From: Thermaceae bacterium
GTDB taxonomy: Bacteria > Deinococcota > Deinococci > Deinococcales > Thermaceae
Reading direction: 5' to 3'
NCBI GenBank assembly: GCA_015478585.1
Contig: JADMIM010000036.1
Span: 1-33,808 of the forward strand
DNA: 33,808 bases
Numbering within the stretch: position 1 is the stretch's first letter; each line of letters begins with the position of its first letter. Positions 1 through 7,950 of the stretch are shown here, piece after piece. Below the pieces are notes generated by a model. That model had not been told where the DNA came from. It did not search any database and saw only the letters and a list, made by a program, of their open reading frames with translations. The position numbers and the translations under genes were made by a program.

Positions 1-13
1 ATACAAAACAGCC

Positions 14-1039
14 CTAAGACAGCACGTCTCGAGTCGTCCCCCGCGTCCGGTAGTTCACCCAGTTTTTGCGCAGCCGTAGGGCTTTCGTCACTACACCGTA
101 CATCGGCGAGAGGGCCAAATCGTAGGCCGGGAAGCGGACTCTTCTTCCGCCGAACCCTTCTTTGAACTTGTCAATTCCTGCTGCGTGGCTGCCCTCACTC
201 AGACGTGGCACGCCCCACAGGTCGTAGATACGGTAGCCATGGTCTATGCCCCAGCCAATGGCACCCCAGTGCATCCCGTTGGGGGCTTTGGCGTTGGAAT
301 TCTCCTTGCTGCTGCCGCCATACAAATAGTCCACCTTTCCACCGAAGGCCACGAATAGCCCGGCGGCCAGAGGCTGGCCCTCGAGCCGTGCAATCGAGAT
401 AAAAGCTTGGCCCTGGGGCTGGTTCATCTCGCGCAGGACGGTCTGGTAGTAAGTTTTGGAGTGCTGTAAGAGCTTGGCCCGCTGGTTGGTCTCCTCGAAC
501 AGCCCCCAGAACTCCTCGAAGGCTTCCGCGCCCTCAATCGTCGTCACCACGCGCTTTTCGGCGAGCTTGGTGTTGCGCTTATGCATATTGTCCATATGGC
601 CCAGCAGCCCTTCGCGTCCCAAATTTAAGTCGAGCCAGATGGTGTATTCGGGCTGAATGGTCTCCTCGAGGGTCATGCCTGCGAACTCCGGCGGGGGGGT
701 TTCGGCGCTCTGCCCGCTCTCGGGCTCGAGCTTCAGATATACTGCCCCTCCAGCACGGGCTTTCAAGGCTCCGGCCACACCGGGAAGGTCGGAAAGGTCG
801 CGCAGGGTGGGGCCTCGGCTGGCATAGAGCATCGAGACTGGCCCAGCCAAGCTGCGGCGGAAAAGTTGGGCCGTAGCAACCAGGGTTTCCCCCTCATAGA
901 CGGCGATTCGTTCGGGTTCCCAGCCGGAGAGTTTCTTGACCTCACCCCAGCCCCACGACTGCAAGGCGCTGGTGATGGGTAGGCTCGAGGCGAGCCGGTT
1001 CCAAAGGGCAGGCTCGGAGATGGTTTGCAGTCTCAACAC
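14..1039 (-). CDS. FemAB/FemX-like peptidoglycan-bridge aminoacyltransferase
   Basis: Predicted 341-residue cytoplasmic protein of the FemABX family, which transfers amino acids from aminoacyl-tRNA to the peptide stem of peptidoglycan precursors. The family fold is a duplicated GNAT domain. Features seen are the N-terminal part around QSWGWGEVKK, the central HKRNTKLAEK stretch and a C-terminal GNAT half with GLFVAFGGKVDYLYGG followed by HWGAIGWGIDHGYRIYDLWG, which is typical of the family. The length matches. Thermus and Meiothermus peptidoglycan is known to carry ornithine with a Gly-Gly bridge, so glycine addition is the likely role (inference). The start is GTG; there is no Shine-Dalgarno, but CATAAT lies 8 nt upstream, suggesting a leaderless mRNA. 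An R1 repeat separates it from pheA. Confidence 0.82.
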   Translation of the reverse strand: MLRLQTISEPALWNRLASSLPITSALQSWGWGEVKKLSGWEPERIAVYEGETLVATAQLFRRSLAGPVSMLYASRGPTLRDLSDLPGVAGALKARAGGAVYLKLEPESGQSAETPPPEFAGMTLEETIQPEYTIWLDLNLGREGLLGHMDNMHKRNTKLAEKRVVTTIEGAEAFEEFWGLFEETNQRAKLLQHSKTYYQTVLREMNQPQGQAFISIARLEGQPLAAGLFVAFGGKVDYLYGGSSKENSNAKAPNGMHWGAIGWGIDHGYRIYDLWGVPRLSEGSHAAGIDKFKEGFGGRRVRFPAYDLALSPMYGVVTKALRLRKNWVNYRTRGTTRDVLS

Positions 1040-1047
1040 GTCTGACC

Positions 1048-1053
1048 ATTATG
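1048..1053 (-). promoter_or_regulatory. Candidate leaderless -10 box of the FemAB gene
   Basis: CATAAT, five of six matches to TATAAT, lies 8 nt before the GTG start on the minus strand. No convincing -35 box is seen. Confidence 0.35.
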
Positions 1054-1074
1054 CCGCATGGGAGGTTATACGTC

Positions 1075-1223
1075 TTACGCAAAACGCAAAACGCTAAACC
1101 CTGAAGGCTGAAGGCCAAAAACCAAAACCGCGTCCCAAACGGTATTTCTTGATAGGCCAGTGATGTCGTCCTGGTGTGGCTTTTAGCCTTCGGCCTTCGG
1201 CTCTCTACCCTCTGCCCTCGGCA
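1075..1223 (+). repeat. R1 dispersed intergenic repeat, copy A
   Basis: About 150 bp fill the gap between pheA and the FemAB gene. The core at 1129-1176 (GTCCCAAACGGTATTTCTTG, then GTGATGTCGTCCTGG) recurs almost unchanged at 3841-3892 and, inverted, at 5797-5848, and with changes at 2199-2250. It is flanked by imperfect inverted arms: CTGAAGGCTGAAGGCCAAAA on the left and a match to CCGAAGGCCGAAGGCTAAAA in reverse complement on the right. This is MITE-like. No ORF is seen. Confidence 0.85.
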
Positions 1224-1230
1224 AACCGCC

Positions 1231-2097
1231 TTAAACCTCCGGCGTGGCCGAGGTTTTCTGGCCCACAAAGCCCCAACTGGTAACAGCCGGGTACGAGCCC
1301 AGCACCTTGACAAAAGAAGCCCGGCGCAGCAGCACCAGTAGGGCTTGTGAGGGGCCTGCGTCCTCGGCGTGGCCCTCGAAGTCGGCGTAGAAGATAGGGC
1401 TGAAAGGGCGGTCGGGGTCGCGGCGAGGGCGGGACTCGAGCTTGGTCAGATTGATGCCCTGGTCGGCGAAGGCTTGTAGGGCTGCCAATAGCTCGCCGGG
1501 CCGGTGGCGGGTGGTAAAGACTACCGAGGTCTTGTATGGCCCTTCCTGGCGCGGCGCGTCCTCCCTGGACAGCACGAAAAAGCGGGTGTAGTTGCCGCTG
1601 AAGTCCTGAATGCCATCAGCGAGCACCTCGAGCCCGTAGCGCTCGGCAGCGCGGCGGCTGGCAATGGCCGCCAATCCTGGTTCGGGGTGTTCGGCCAGTG
1701 CCCTGGCAGCTCCGGCGGTATCGTAGACGGGAGCCGCCTCGAGCTTGTAGCGCGCGATAAACCCGTCGCACTGGGCCAGCCCCTGCGGGTGGCTAATCAC
1801 CCGCTTGATCTCCTCCATGCGTGTGCCTGCTGGAGCCAGCAGGCAGTGTTCGACCTTGAGAACAATCTCGCCGACCACGTGCAAGTCAGTCTCCAAGAGC
1901 AAATCGTAGGTCTGGTTGATAATCCCGGCGGTGGTGTTCTCTACCGGAACCACACCTAAGTCAAACTCGCCGTTGCTGACCGCAGAAAACACCTGATGAA
2001 AGGTCGGCAGCCCGGTAGCCGTCGCCCCCGGAAAGGTTTTGAGTGAGGCTTCTTCGCTGTAAGCCCCTTCGGTGCCTTGGAACGCGATATGGGTCAC
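1231..2097 (-). CDS. pheA: Prephenate dehydratase
   Basis: Converts prephenate to phenylpyruvate in phenylalanine synthesis. The 288-residue monofunctional form is predicted: an N-terminal dehydratase domain (FQGTEGAYSEEAS at the start, PVENTTAGI, then the TRFFVLSRE motif around residue 175) followed by a C-terminal ACT domain with the ESRPRR motif that binds phenylalanine for feedback inhibition. I chose the GTG at 2097 rather than the TTG at 2127. The GTG begins VTHIAFQGTEG, the normal N-terminus of the family, and has a perfect TATACT box 7 nt upstream, so the mRNA is probably leaderless. No chorismate mutase domain is fused. Confidence 0.93.
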   Translation of the reverse strand: MTHIAFQGTEGAYSEEASLKTFPGATATGLPTFHQVFSAVSNGEFDLGVVPVENTTAGIINQTYDLLLETDLHVVGEIVLKVEHCLLAPAGTRMEEIKRVISHPQGLAQCDGFIARYKLEAAPVYDTAGAARALAEHPEPGLAAIASRRAAERYGLEVLADGIQDFSGNYTRFFVLSREDAPRQEGPYKTSVVFTTRHRPGELLAALQAFADQGINLTKLESRPRRDPDRPFSPIFYADFEGHAEDAGPSQALLVLLRRASFVKVLGSYPAVTSWGFVGQKTSATPEV

Positions 2098-2104
2098 GGG
2101 GGAC

Positions 2105-2110
2105 AGTATA
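2105..2110 (-). promoter_or_regulatory. Leaderless -10 box of pheA
   Basis: TATACT on the minus strand, 7 nt before the GTG at 2097. A TTGACA further upstream lies about 30 nt away, too far to pair with it. Confidence 0.5.
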
Positions 2111-2117
2111 AACGGGC

Positions 2118-2275
2118 TAGAAGGCAAGACGCTAAAAACTTGTCAAAGGTCGAAGGTCGAACGCCAAAAACTCAAAGCCAACAACCTAAAAACACCAACC
2201 ACGTCCCAAACGGTCTTTCTCGATGGGCCAATGATGTCGTCCTGGGATAGCTTTTGGGCTCTTTGTATTTTGTCT
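2118..2275 (+). repeat. R1 dispersed repeat, copy B (diverged)
   Basis: The core at 2199-2250 reads ACGTCCCAAACGGTCTTTCT and ATGATGTCGTCCTGG, several bases away from copies A, C and D. The flanking arms are decayed runs of the same AAGGTCGAAGG-type text. With R2 copy A it fills the 334-bp gap upstream of pheA; no gene is seen there. Confidence 0.75.
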
Positions 2276-2280
2276 TTGAC

Positions 2281-2392
2281 TTTAGAGCGGTTTTCAGAAA
2301 GAAAATGCAATCTACTCTGCTAGAAAGATCGTACCCAGCTTGTTTTTTGCCGCCATGAGTAACGGCAAAAAATAGCAGAAACCGCGATAGTT
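2281..2392 (-). repeat. R2 hairpin repeat, copy A
   Basis: An element of about 112 bp, present on the opposite strand at 24698-24806 and 33464-33588. It holds a perfect 10-bp stem, TTTTTTGCCG (2343-2352) with CGGCAAAAAA (2363-2372), and its ends are the inverted pieces GCGGTTT and AAAACCGC. It lies downstream of the kinase gene ending at 2432, where the T/A-flanked stem could act as a terminator. Confidence 0.8.
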
Positions 2393-2431
2393 CTCCGCCC
2401 TTTGCCCTCTGCTCTCTGCGTCTTGCCCTCC

Positions 2432-3073
2432 TTAAAATTGCAATGGATAATTCAGACCGCTTTTCGCGTCCTTGATGTGGGCCTCGAGCAGCCGGAACAT
2501 TAGTTCTCTGGCTTCGGGGTCATCGGCGTAGTTGACGGTGTCGCTGGAAATCACCAGCACCGGGGAAAGGGCATAGCCTCCAATCCAGGCTTCGTAGAGC
2601 CGGTTTAGGGCGGCCAGGTAAGTGACGGGAATCTTCTGTTCGTAGTCACGCCCCCGCCTCGAGATGTGGGCTTGCAGGGTGGGCAGGCTGGCCCGCACGT
2701 AAATCAACAAATCGGGCTTGCGTAAAGCCGGGGCGATACCCTCGTAGAGCGACAAATAAGTGTTCCAATCGCGGTTCGACAGGTGTCCCTCGAGCCACAA
2801 ATTCTGGGCGAAGATATAGGCATCCTCGAACACCGTGCGGTCTTGGACGACGTGTACGGCGGGGTTGATCTGCTCGAGGTGCTGGCCTAGCCGCTTGGCT
2901 AGAAAGAATATCTGCGAATGAAAGGCCCAGCGCCCCATATCGTTATAAAAGTCGGCCAGATAGGGATTCTCGTCTACAGCCTCGTAGACCGGCCTCAAAG
3001 AGTAGCGCTCGGCCAGAAGCCTGGTCAGGGTGGATTTCCCCGAACCGATATTGCCCGCGATGGCGACGTACAT
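2432..3073 (-). CDS. Deoxynucleoside kinase (first of tandem pair, dAK/dGK type)
   Basis: Phosphorylates a deoxynucleoside with ATP in the salvage pathway. The 213 residues contain a P-loop near the N-terminus (GNIGSGKST), the lid/substrate motif DRTVFEDAYIFAQ near residue 90, and RRGRDYEQKIP in the C-terminal half, all typical of the deoxyguanosine/deoxyadenosine kinase family. It lies 15 bp downstream of a second member of the same family on the same strand, which suggests one transcript and complementary substrate specificities, as in bacteria that carry a dAK-dGK pair. Which base each one prefers cannot be told from the sequence. Confidence 0.88.
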   Translation of the reverse strand: MYVAIAGNIGSGKSTLTRLLAERYSLRPVYEAVDENPYLADFYNDMGRWAFHSQIFFLAKRLGQHLEQINPAVHVVQDRTVFEDAYIFAQNLWLEGHLSNRDWNTYLSLYEGIAPALRKPDLLIYVRASLPTLQAHISRRGRDYEQKIPVTYLAALNRLYEAWIGGYALSPVLVISSDTVNYADDPEARELMFRLLEAHIKDAKSGLNYPLQF

Positions 3074-3088
3074 AAAGCCAAAACGCCC

Positions 3089-3715
3089 TTATAACCGTTG
3101 AGGGCTCATCATCTTTCCCTCCGCGCTCAGGCGTTTTTGCACCTGGCGCACCACCCATTCCTGGTCGGTGGGGTTATCGGCGAAGTTGTACTGGTCGGCC
3201 TCGAGCGCCCACAGGGGATGAGCATAGGCGGCGAAATGGCGCTCATATCCCTGGCCCAGGCGCTCGAGGTACTGGGGGTCTATGGCCTTCTCGAACACCC
3301 GTCCCCGGCGGCGAATGCGCTCCAAAATCACTGGCAGGGGAGCCCGCAGGTAGATGGTGAGGTCGGGGATGGGAATTTTGGGGGAGAGGTTGGCGTAGAG
3401 ATCGGAGTACAAATCCCACTCTGGCCCCTCGAGGTTCATGGCCGCGAAAATCGCGTCCTTGTCGAAGAGGTAGTCGGCCACTACCCCATCTGTGAAGAGG
3501 CTGGGCTGGGAGAGCGGCAGGAGCTGCTTGTAGCGCGAGAGCAGGAAAAACACCTGCACCTTAAAGCCGTAGCTGTGGGGGTCTTGATAAAACAGCGGCA
3601 GAAAAGGGTTTTCCTCGACCACCTCGAGCAGGCTCTCGGCCCCCAGCCGCTTTGCCAGCAGCCGGGTGAGGGTGGTCTTACCTATGCCAATCACGCCTTC
3701 AATAGCAACATACAT
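3089..3715 (-). CDS. Deoxynucleoside kinase (second of tandem pair)
   Basis: A 208-residue paralogue of the downstream kinase. The P-loop is GVIGIGKTT, followed by EENPFLPLFYQD, VADYLFDKDAIFA and RRRGRVFEKAID. Where the first paralogue has DRTVFED, this one has DGVVADYLFDKD, which implies a different nucleoside preference (inference). I took the ATG at 3715 because MYVAIEGVIGIGK aligns with MYVAIAGNIGSGK of the paralogue; an upstream start at 3781 would add 22 residues encoded partly by repeat-like DNA. This is the promoter-proximal gene of the pair. Confidence 0.87.
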   Translation of the reverse strand: MYVAIEGVIGIGKTTLTRLLAKRLGAESLLEVVEENPFLPLFYQDPHSYGFKVQVFFLLSRYKQLLPLSQPSLFTDGVVADYLFDKDAIFAAMNLEGPEWDLYSDLYANLSPKIPIPDLTIYLRAPLPVILERIRRRGRVFEKAIDPQYLERLGQGYERHFAAYAHPLWALEADQYNFADNPTDQEWVVRQVQKRLSAEGKMMSPQRL

Positions 3716-3776
3716 CCTAAGCTCAAAGCTAATGGCTAGAAGCCTAAAGTGGTAGTGCCTCCGGGGCAGAGCTGAG

Positions 3777-3920
3777 GGCAAGACGCAATACCACTAACGC
3801 AAAACGCTAAACCCTGAAGGCAGAAGGCCAAAAACCGAAACCGCGTCCCAAACGGTATTTCTTGATAGGTCAGTGATGTCGTCCTGGTGTAGCTTTTAGC
3901 CTTTAGCTTTTGGCGTTCGG
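3777..3920 (+). repeat. R1 dispersed repeat, copy C
   Basis: The core at 3841-3892 is nearly identical to copy A, including both inverted arms (CTGAAGGCAGAAGGCCAAAA and CTTTTAGCCTTTAGCTTTTG). It occupies the gap between acuC and the kinase pair. Confidence 0.85.
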
Positions 3921-3936
3921 CATATTGGGCCTTGCT

Positions 3937-5073
3937 CTAATGCCAGTAGGGCTGCACGGTTTCCAGCATTCGCTGGGCTACCTGACGGTTGCGCCGTTCG
4001 ATCTCGAGGCGGCGGGGGATTTCGCTGTAGCTGCCGGGGGGGTCGTGCAGGGTGTGGGTCAGGAAATGTCCCAGTCGCGTGCCCCAGCGCTCTAGCCAGG
4101 GCTGGGGCAGATGGTCGGGCAGGGCCTGGTCTTGCAAGCTCAGATAGAGCATGGTCCAGACCCGGCTGGTGGCATCGAGGTGGTAGCCGCCTCCCAGCGT
4201 ATAAATGACCTTTCCAGCGGCAAAAGCCCTGGCATATTGGCGAAGCAGTGAAAACAGCTGCGCGTAGGCCTGGGTGGTCAGTAGAATTTCGGCCAGAGGG
4301 TCTTGGTAGTGGGCATCCGCACCGCACTGCACCAGCAGCACGTCGGGGCGAAACCACTTCAGGGCGGGCTCGAGCGTCATCTGGAAAACCTCGAGGTAGC
4401 TGGCATCCTCGGTGAAGGGCTCGAGGGGTAGATTTAGCTTACGACCCGTGCCTGCGGCCTTGCCAATCTCGTGGAGGTGTCCGGTGCCGGGAAACAAGTA
4501 GCGCCCTGACTCGTGGATAGAAAAGGTCAGAACTTCGGCCTCGTCGTAGTGAATCCACTGCACCCCGTCGCCGTGATGCACGTCAATATCAATATAGGCC
4601 ACCCTCAAACCCTGCTGGCTAAGATGGCGGATAGCTATCGAAAGGTCGTTGTAAACGCAAAACCCCGAGGCCAAGTCGGCCTGGGCGTGGTGTAGCCCGC
4701 CACCGAGCTGCAAAACCTCGCTGGCTGTGCCCCGCAGGATGGTGCGGGCAGCCTCGAGCGTCCCCCCCACTAGCCAGCGGGTGGCCCCGTCCATATCCGG
4801 GAAAATCGGGGTGTCACCAGTACCCAGGCCATAGGCTGCCAGGTCGGGGAGGTTTTCCCCCCTGCTCGCAGTTTCTACCCGCCGCACGAACGATTCCAGG
4901 TGTACGCTGCGAACTTCCTCGCGGGTGGCCTGGGGGGGCTCGAGGTATAGCGGGGCCTGTCCGAGGGCTTGCAGCAGGTCGAGCAACATCTCCAGCCGAA
5001 GCGGGCTGAAAGGATGCTGCGGCCCGAAGGTATAGCGCAGGTAGTGGGGGCTATAGAAAACAGGAACGCTCAT
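3937..5073 (-). CDS. acuC: Histone-deacetylase-family protein, acetoin utilisation AcuC type
   Basis: A 378-residue zinc-dependent deacetylase of the arginase/HDAC fold. The family signatures are present in order: HHAQADLASGFCVYND with the catalytic His pair, YIDIDVHHGDGVQ with the Asp-X-His zinc ligands, FSIHESGRYLFPGTG, the further ligand Asp in QCGADAHYQDP, and the GGGYHLDATSRVW segment bearing the active-site Tyr. AcuC in Bacillus deacetylates acetyl-CoA synthetase. It follows acuB after 5 bp, so the two are almost certainly one operon. No acuA acetyltransferase gene lies nearby. The ATG at 5073 gives the usual N-terminus (SVPVFYSPHYLRY). Confidence 0.9.
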   Translation of the reverse strand: MSVPVFYSPHYLRYTFGPQHPFSPLRLEMLLDLLQALGQAPLYLEPPQATREEVRSVHLESFVRRVETASRGENLPDLAAYGLGTGDTPIFPDMDGATRWLVGGTLEAARTILRGTASEVLQLGGGLHHAQADLASGFCVYNDLSIAIRHLSQQGLRVAYIDIDVHHGDGVQWIHYDEAEVLTFSIHESGRYLFPGTGHLHEIGKAAGTGRKLNLPLEPFTEDASYLEVFQMTLEPALKWFRPDVLLVQCGADAHYQDPLAEILLTTQAYAQLFSLLRQYARAFAAGKVIYTLGGGYHLDATSRVWTMLYLSLQDQALPDHLPQPWLERWGTRLGHFLTHTLHDPPGSYSEIPRRLEIERRNRQVAQRMLETVQPYWH

Positions 5074-5078
5074 GAAAA

Positions 5079-5720
5079 TCAGGGTTCGGGGTGCGAGAGG
5101 GGTTTGCTCGGCGGCCAGCGTACCTCGAAGCCGCTCTGGCGCAACTCTGCGGCCAGGCGGTGGGTGTCTAAAGTGCCTACGCGCACCACCGCGTTCAAGG
5201 TGTCGGAGTCGGTAGCATAGGTCAGCAGGGAGTGGATATTGATGCCTCGCTCGGCCAGCAAGCGGGTCAGTCCGGCCAGCTCACCGGGGCGATCAAGCAG
5301 CCGCACTTCCAAGCGCCCGCTGGGCCGGTGTACCCCGGTCAGCCGCAGCAGGGCCTCAAGCAGGTCTATACCGGTGACGATGCCCACCATTTGACTGCCC
5401 TCCATCACCGGCAGCGCCCCGATTTTGCGCTCACGCATGACCCGCGCGGCTTCTTCTACCGGGTCGAGGGGGTCGCCACTGACCACCGGATGGCTCATGA
5501 CCTCCCTGACCGGAGTCTCCAGTCCCTTGGCTCCACCCCTGGCCAGGGCGCTCGTGGCCAGGCGAATGTCGCGGTCAGTGACCATGCCTACCACCTGGCC
5601 CTCTCGAGTCACCGGGATGTGGCGGATATTGCGCTGGAGCATGATGGCGTAAGCCGCCTCCAAGCTCACGGTTTCGTCCACTGTGAGCACCGGGCTATGC
5701 ATCACATCCTTGATTAGCAT
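5079..5720 (-). CDS. acuB: Tandem CBS plus ACT domain protein, AcuB-like
   Basis: A 213-residue soluble protein with CBS domain 1 (about residues 1-60, VMHSPVLTVDETVSL and MVTDRDIRLA), CBS domain 2 (about 70-130, VREVMSHPVVSGDPLDPVEE) and an ACT domain (about 137-205, RLDRPGELAGLTRLLAERGI-like). CBS pairs bind adenosyl ligands and ACT domains small ligands, so it is probably an energy- or metabolite-sensing regulator of its partner acuC. The ATG is preceded by TAGACT at 7 nt, indicating a leaderless mRNA. Confidence 0.85.
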   Translation of the reverse strand: MLIKDVMHSPVLTVDETVSLEAAYAIMLQRNIRHIPVTREGQVVGMVTDRDIRLATSALARGGAKGLETPVREVMSHPVVSGDPLDPVEEAARVMRERKIGALPVMEGSQMVGIVTGIDLLEALLRLTGVHRPSGRLEVRLLDRPGELAGLTRLLAERGINIHSLLTYATDSDTLNAVVRVGTLDTHRLAAELRQSGFEVRWPPSKPLSHPEP

Positions 5721-5727
5721 TTGGCTC

Positions 5728-5733
5728 AGTCTA
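5728..5733 (-). promoter_or_regulatory. Leaderless -10 box of acuB-acuC
   Basis: TAGACT on the minus strand, 7 nt before the acuB ATG; fits TANNNT. Confidence 0.4.
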
Positions 5734-5741
5734 AGCCAAAA

Positions 5742-5886
5742 GCCGAGGGCAGAGGGTAGAGAGCCGAAGGCCGAAGGCTAAAAGAAAAGCTAAAGGCTAC
5801 ACCAGGACGACATCACTGACCTATCAAGAAATACCGTTTGGGACGCGGTTTTGGTTTTTGGCCTTCAGGGTTTAGCGTTTTGCGTT
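5742..5886 (-). repeat. R1 dispersed repeat, copy D (inverted)
   Basis: The same element as copies A and C in opposite orientation; core at 5797-5848 with both arms intact. It lies between divergent acuB and the membrane-protein gene, and it supplies an artificial 5' extension to the latter's reading frame. Confidence 0.85.
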
Positions 5887-5952
5887 ACTCCTATTGGGTC
5901 TTGCCCAAAAACACCATTCTCGCTGGTGGACTGCTCTACACTCGAGGGCGAC

Positions 5953-7575
5953 GTGCTTACTCTTCGTGTGCAGTTGCTGTGGAATGGCCTACGCCAATCG
6001 CCGGGGGCCGTGCTGGTTGGGGGTTTGCTGGGTGCGGGCTTGGTGTATCTGGCCTGGGCCGGGACGAGTTGGTTTTTGGATTTTTTGCGGCAATTTCCGC
6101 TGGCCGGGAACGTAGTCGCTGACCGGACTTTGGGCAGCTTGTTGCTGGTGCTTTCCTCGTCGGTGGTGCTTTCGGCCCTGCCCAACGCGGTAGCGGTGCT
6201 CTACACCTCGGAAGACCTGCCGCTACACCTGGCATTGCCCCAGGCCGCCAGCCGGGTGTTTTTGTTCAAGGTGGGGGAGGTGTTCTCGACCACCGCACTT
6301 CTGCCTACTTTGCTGACCCTACCAGTGCTTTACGCCTACGGAGCCCATTATCAAGCCACGCCGATTTTCTACTTGGGGGCTACGCTAATTGCCCTAGCCC
6401 TGTTTGCCTTTCCGGTTGCCGTGGGGGTGGGGCTGGCCTTGCCATTGGTGCGCTACGCGCCTGCTGGAAGAGCGCGGGAGTGGGCCGCTGCGGCCGGTGC
6501 GGTGCTGGGCGGCGGGCTAATTTTTTTGTTGCGGGCCCTGCGCCCCGAGGTGCTGCTGCAAACCAACTTCGCCAATCCCCAACAGCTCGAGCAGTTTTTG
6601 CAGAACTTCCGCGACCCCTCGGCTCCTTTTTTGCCCTCTGGTTTAGCCCAATCGGCACTCAAGGGGCTAATGGGGGGGCAGATTCAAGGCCAGTTTTGGC
6701 TTCTTTTAGGATTATCGCTGGGACTGTTGCTGATTGCCGGGGTAGTTGCTGGCTATGCCTACCAGCAGGGCTGGGTGCGGGCCTTGGAAGGAACCGTGCG
6801 GGAGCGCGGTATCCTAGGGCCTGGCTGGCTAGACCGGCTATCGGGGTGGGGGTTGGCCTGGGCTTTGTGGGTGCGCGACCTGCGGTTGTTCTTCCGCGAT
6901 GCCAACCAGGCCGCACAGCTCGTGCTGGTGGGGGTATTGGTGCTACTCTATACCACCAGCCTGCAATACCTACCCCTACAAGAGACCCGCTTCAAGGTGG
7001 TGGCTGGGTTTTTGCACCTGGCTTTTCAGGGTTTCGTGATTTCTGGGGTGGGGGTGCGGCTGGCGTTTCCCCTTTACAGCCTCGAGGGCCAAGGCTTCTG
7101 GATGCTCCAGACCGGCCCGGTCTCCAAGGCCATGTTGCTCCTGACTCGCTTCGTGCTGGCCCTGTTTTTCCTGCTCCCGCTGGGGATTTTGCTGGGCTAT
7201 TTTTCGCCCAGGGTGATCGGCCTGGATGCCAACCTGACCACGATTTCCCTATTGCTGGGGATGGCCTCCGCCATCACTGCAGCCGGGTTAGGGGTCGGCT
7301 TGGGAGCGGCCTACCCCAAATTCGACGCGCCCAATCCGGCGGAAGTGCCCATCGGTATCGGCGGGTTTTTGTACATGGGCCTGAGTTTGCTGCACAGCGC
7401 GGGGCTGGTACTCTTGGCCAGCAGGCCGGTCTATCTGGCTTTTACCAAAGGCCAGAATTCTTATTTCTCGAGTGGCGAGGGTGGGCTGTGGCTGCTGCTT
7501 CTGCTGGGGGTCACGCTCGTTCCCACCGCTGCGGCGCTTCTATTTGGCTACCGCCGAATGGACAACACCGCCTAA
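5953..7575 (+). CDS. Multi-spanning membrane protein, putative ABC-2-like exporter permease
   Basis: A predicted 541-residue, very hydrophobic protein with at least ten likely membrane segments spread over the whole length, among them LVGGLLGAGLVYLAWAG, LALFAFPVAVGVGLALPLV and LLLLGVTLVPTAAALLFGY near the C-terminus. The pattern resembles the two-half putative permeases annotated as ABC-2-like exporters, but no ATPase gene is adjacent and the substrate is unknown. I placed the start at GTG 5953 because GAGG lies 5 nt upstream. The longer frame from 5851 begins inside R1 copy D and encodes repeat sequence. An alternative is a family of hypothetical membrane proteins. Confidence 0.65.
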   Translation: MLTLRVQLLWNGLRQSPGAVLVGGLLGAGLVYLAWAGTSWFLDFLRQFPLAGNVVADRTLGSLLLVLSSSVVLSALPNAVAVLYTSEDLPLHLALPQAASRVFLFKVGEVFSTTALLPTLLTLPVLYAYGAHYQATPIFYLGATLIALALFAFPVAVGVGLALPLVRYAPAGRAREWAAAAGAVLGGGLIFLLRALRPEVLLQTNFANPQQLEQFLQNFRDPSAPFLPSGLAQSALKGLMGGQIQGQFWLLLGLSLGLLLIAGVVAGYAYQQGWVRALEGTVRERGILGPGWLDRLSGWGLAWALWVRDLRLFFRDANQAAQLVLVGVLVLLYTTSLQYLPLQETRFKVVAGFLHLAFQGFVISGVGVRLAFPLYSLEGQGFWMLQTGPVSKAMLLLTRFVLALFFLLPLGILLGYFSPRVIGLDANLTTISLLLGMASAITAAGLGVGLGAAYPKFDAPNPAEVPIGIGGFLYMGLSLLHSAGLVLLASRPVYLAFTKGQNSYFSSGEGGLWLLLLLGVTLVPTAAALLFGYRRMDNTA

Positions 7576-7615
7576 TCGGACTGGTTGCGTTGTGCTCTAG
7601 GCATAAGAAGACGCT

Positions 7616-7834
7616 ATGGAGCAAACCGATCCCGAAAAAGCCTTTTGCGTGGCCTCGCCGCCTACTGGGCAGGGGCCAGGAATCTTGCTCCTGCACGCCT
7701 GGTGGGGGCTGAATGGCTTCTTCGGGAGTTTTGTTGACCGACGTGCCGCTGAAGGCTTGGGGGTATGCCTGGATTTGTTCGGCGGGAAGGTCGCCCACAC
7801 GGTTGGCGGGCCTCGAGCCCTCCTCCCGGAGTAA
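7616..7834 (+). pseudogene. Dienelactone hydrolase remnant (N-terminal part)
   Basis: The 72-residue frame contains ILLLHAWWGLNGFFGSFVDR, which strongly resembles the N-terminal strand and oxyanion region of dienelactone hydrolases, then a shortened AAEGLGVCLDLFGGKVAHTV. Intact members are around 200-250 residues. Here the nucleophile Cys, Asp and His region is missing, and the frame stops right where an R1-like sequence begins. I read it as a truncated gene, possibly broken by the repeat. It follows the membrane-protein gene by 40 bp. Confidence 0.65.
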
Positions 7835-7836
7835 AC

Positions 7837-7888
7837 CCACGTCCCAGACAAGATTTCTGAGCGGCCAGAAAACGTCACCCCCAGGTGA
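7837..7888 (+). repeat. R1-like degenerate copy E
   Basis: ACGTCCCAGACAAGATTTCT, then GCGGCCAGAAAACGTC, match the R1 core position by position with many substitutions; no clear arms. It starts 2 bp after the stop of the hydrolase remnant. Confidence 0.45.
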
Positions 7889-7950
7889 AGGGACGAAGGC
7901 GGTAAATCGCGTATACAACACCATTGCTTTGATGACCGCCAGACCGATTG

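Noticed and set aside
1075-5886. CRISPR array formed by the R1 copies
   Set aside because: Copies are kilobases apart, in both orientations, without regular spacers or cas genes.
5851-5952. Upstream start of the membrane protein
   Set aside because: The first 34 codons come from R1 copy D, while GTG 5953 has a good ribosome binding site.
6380-7712. Long overlapping frames opposite or shifted to the membrane-protein gene, including one of 410 codons
   Set aside because: Typical of high-G+C DNA; they are Arg/Ala/Gly/Pro-rich with no motifs and overlap a hydrophobic, clearly coding frame.
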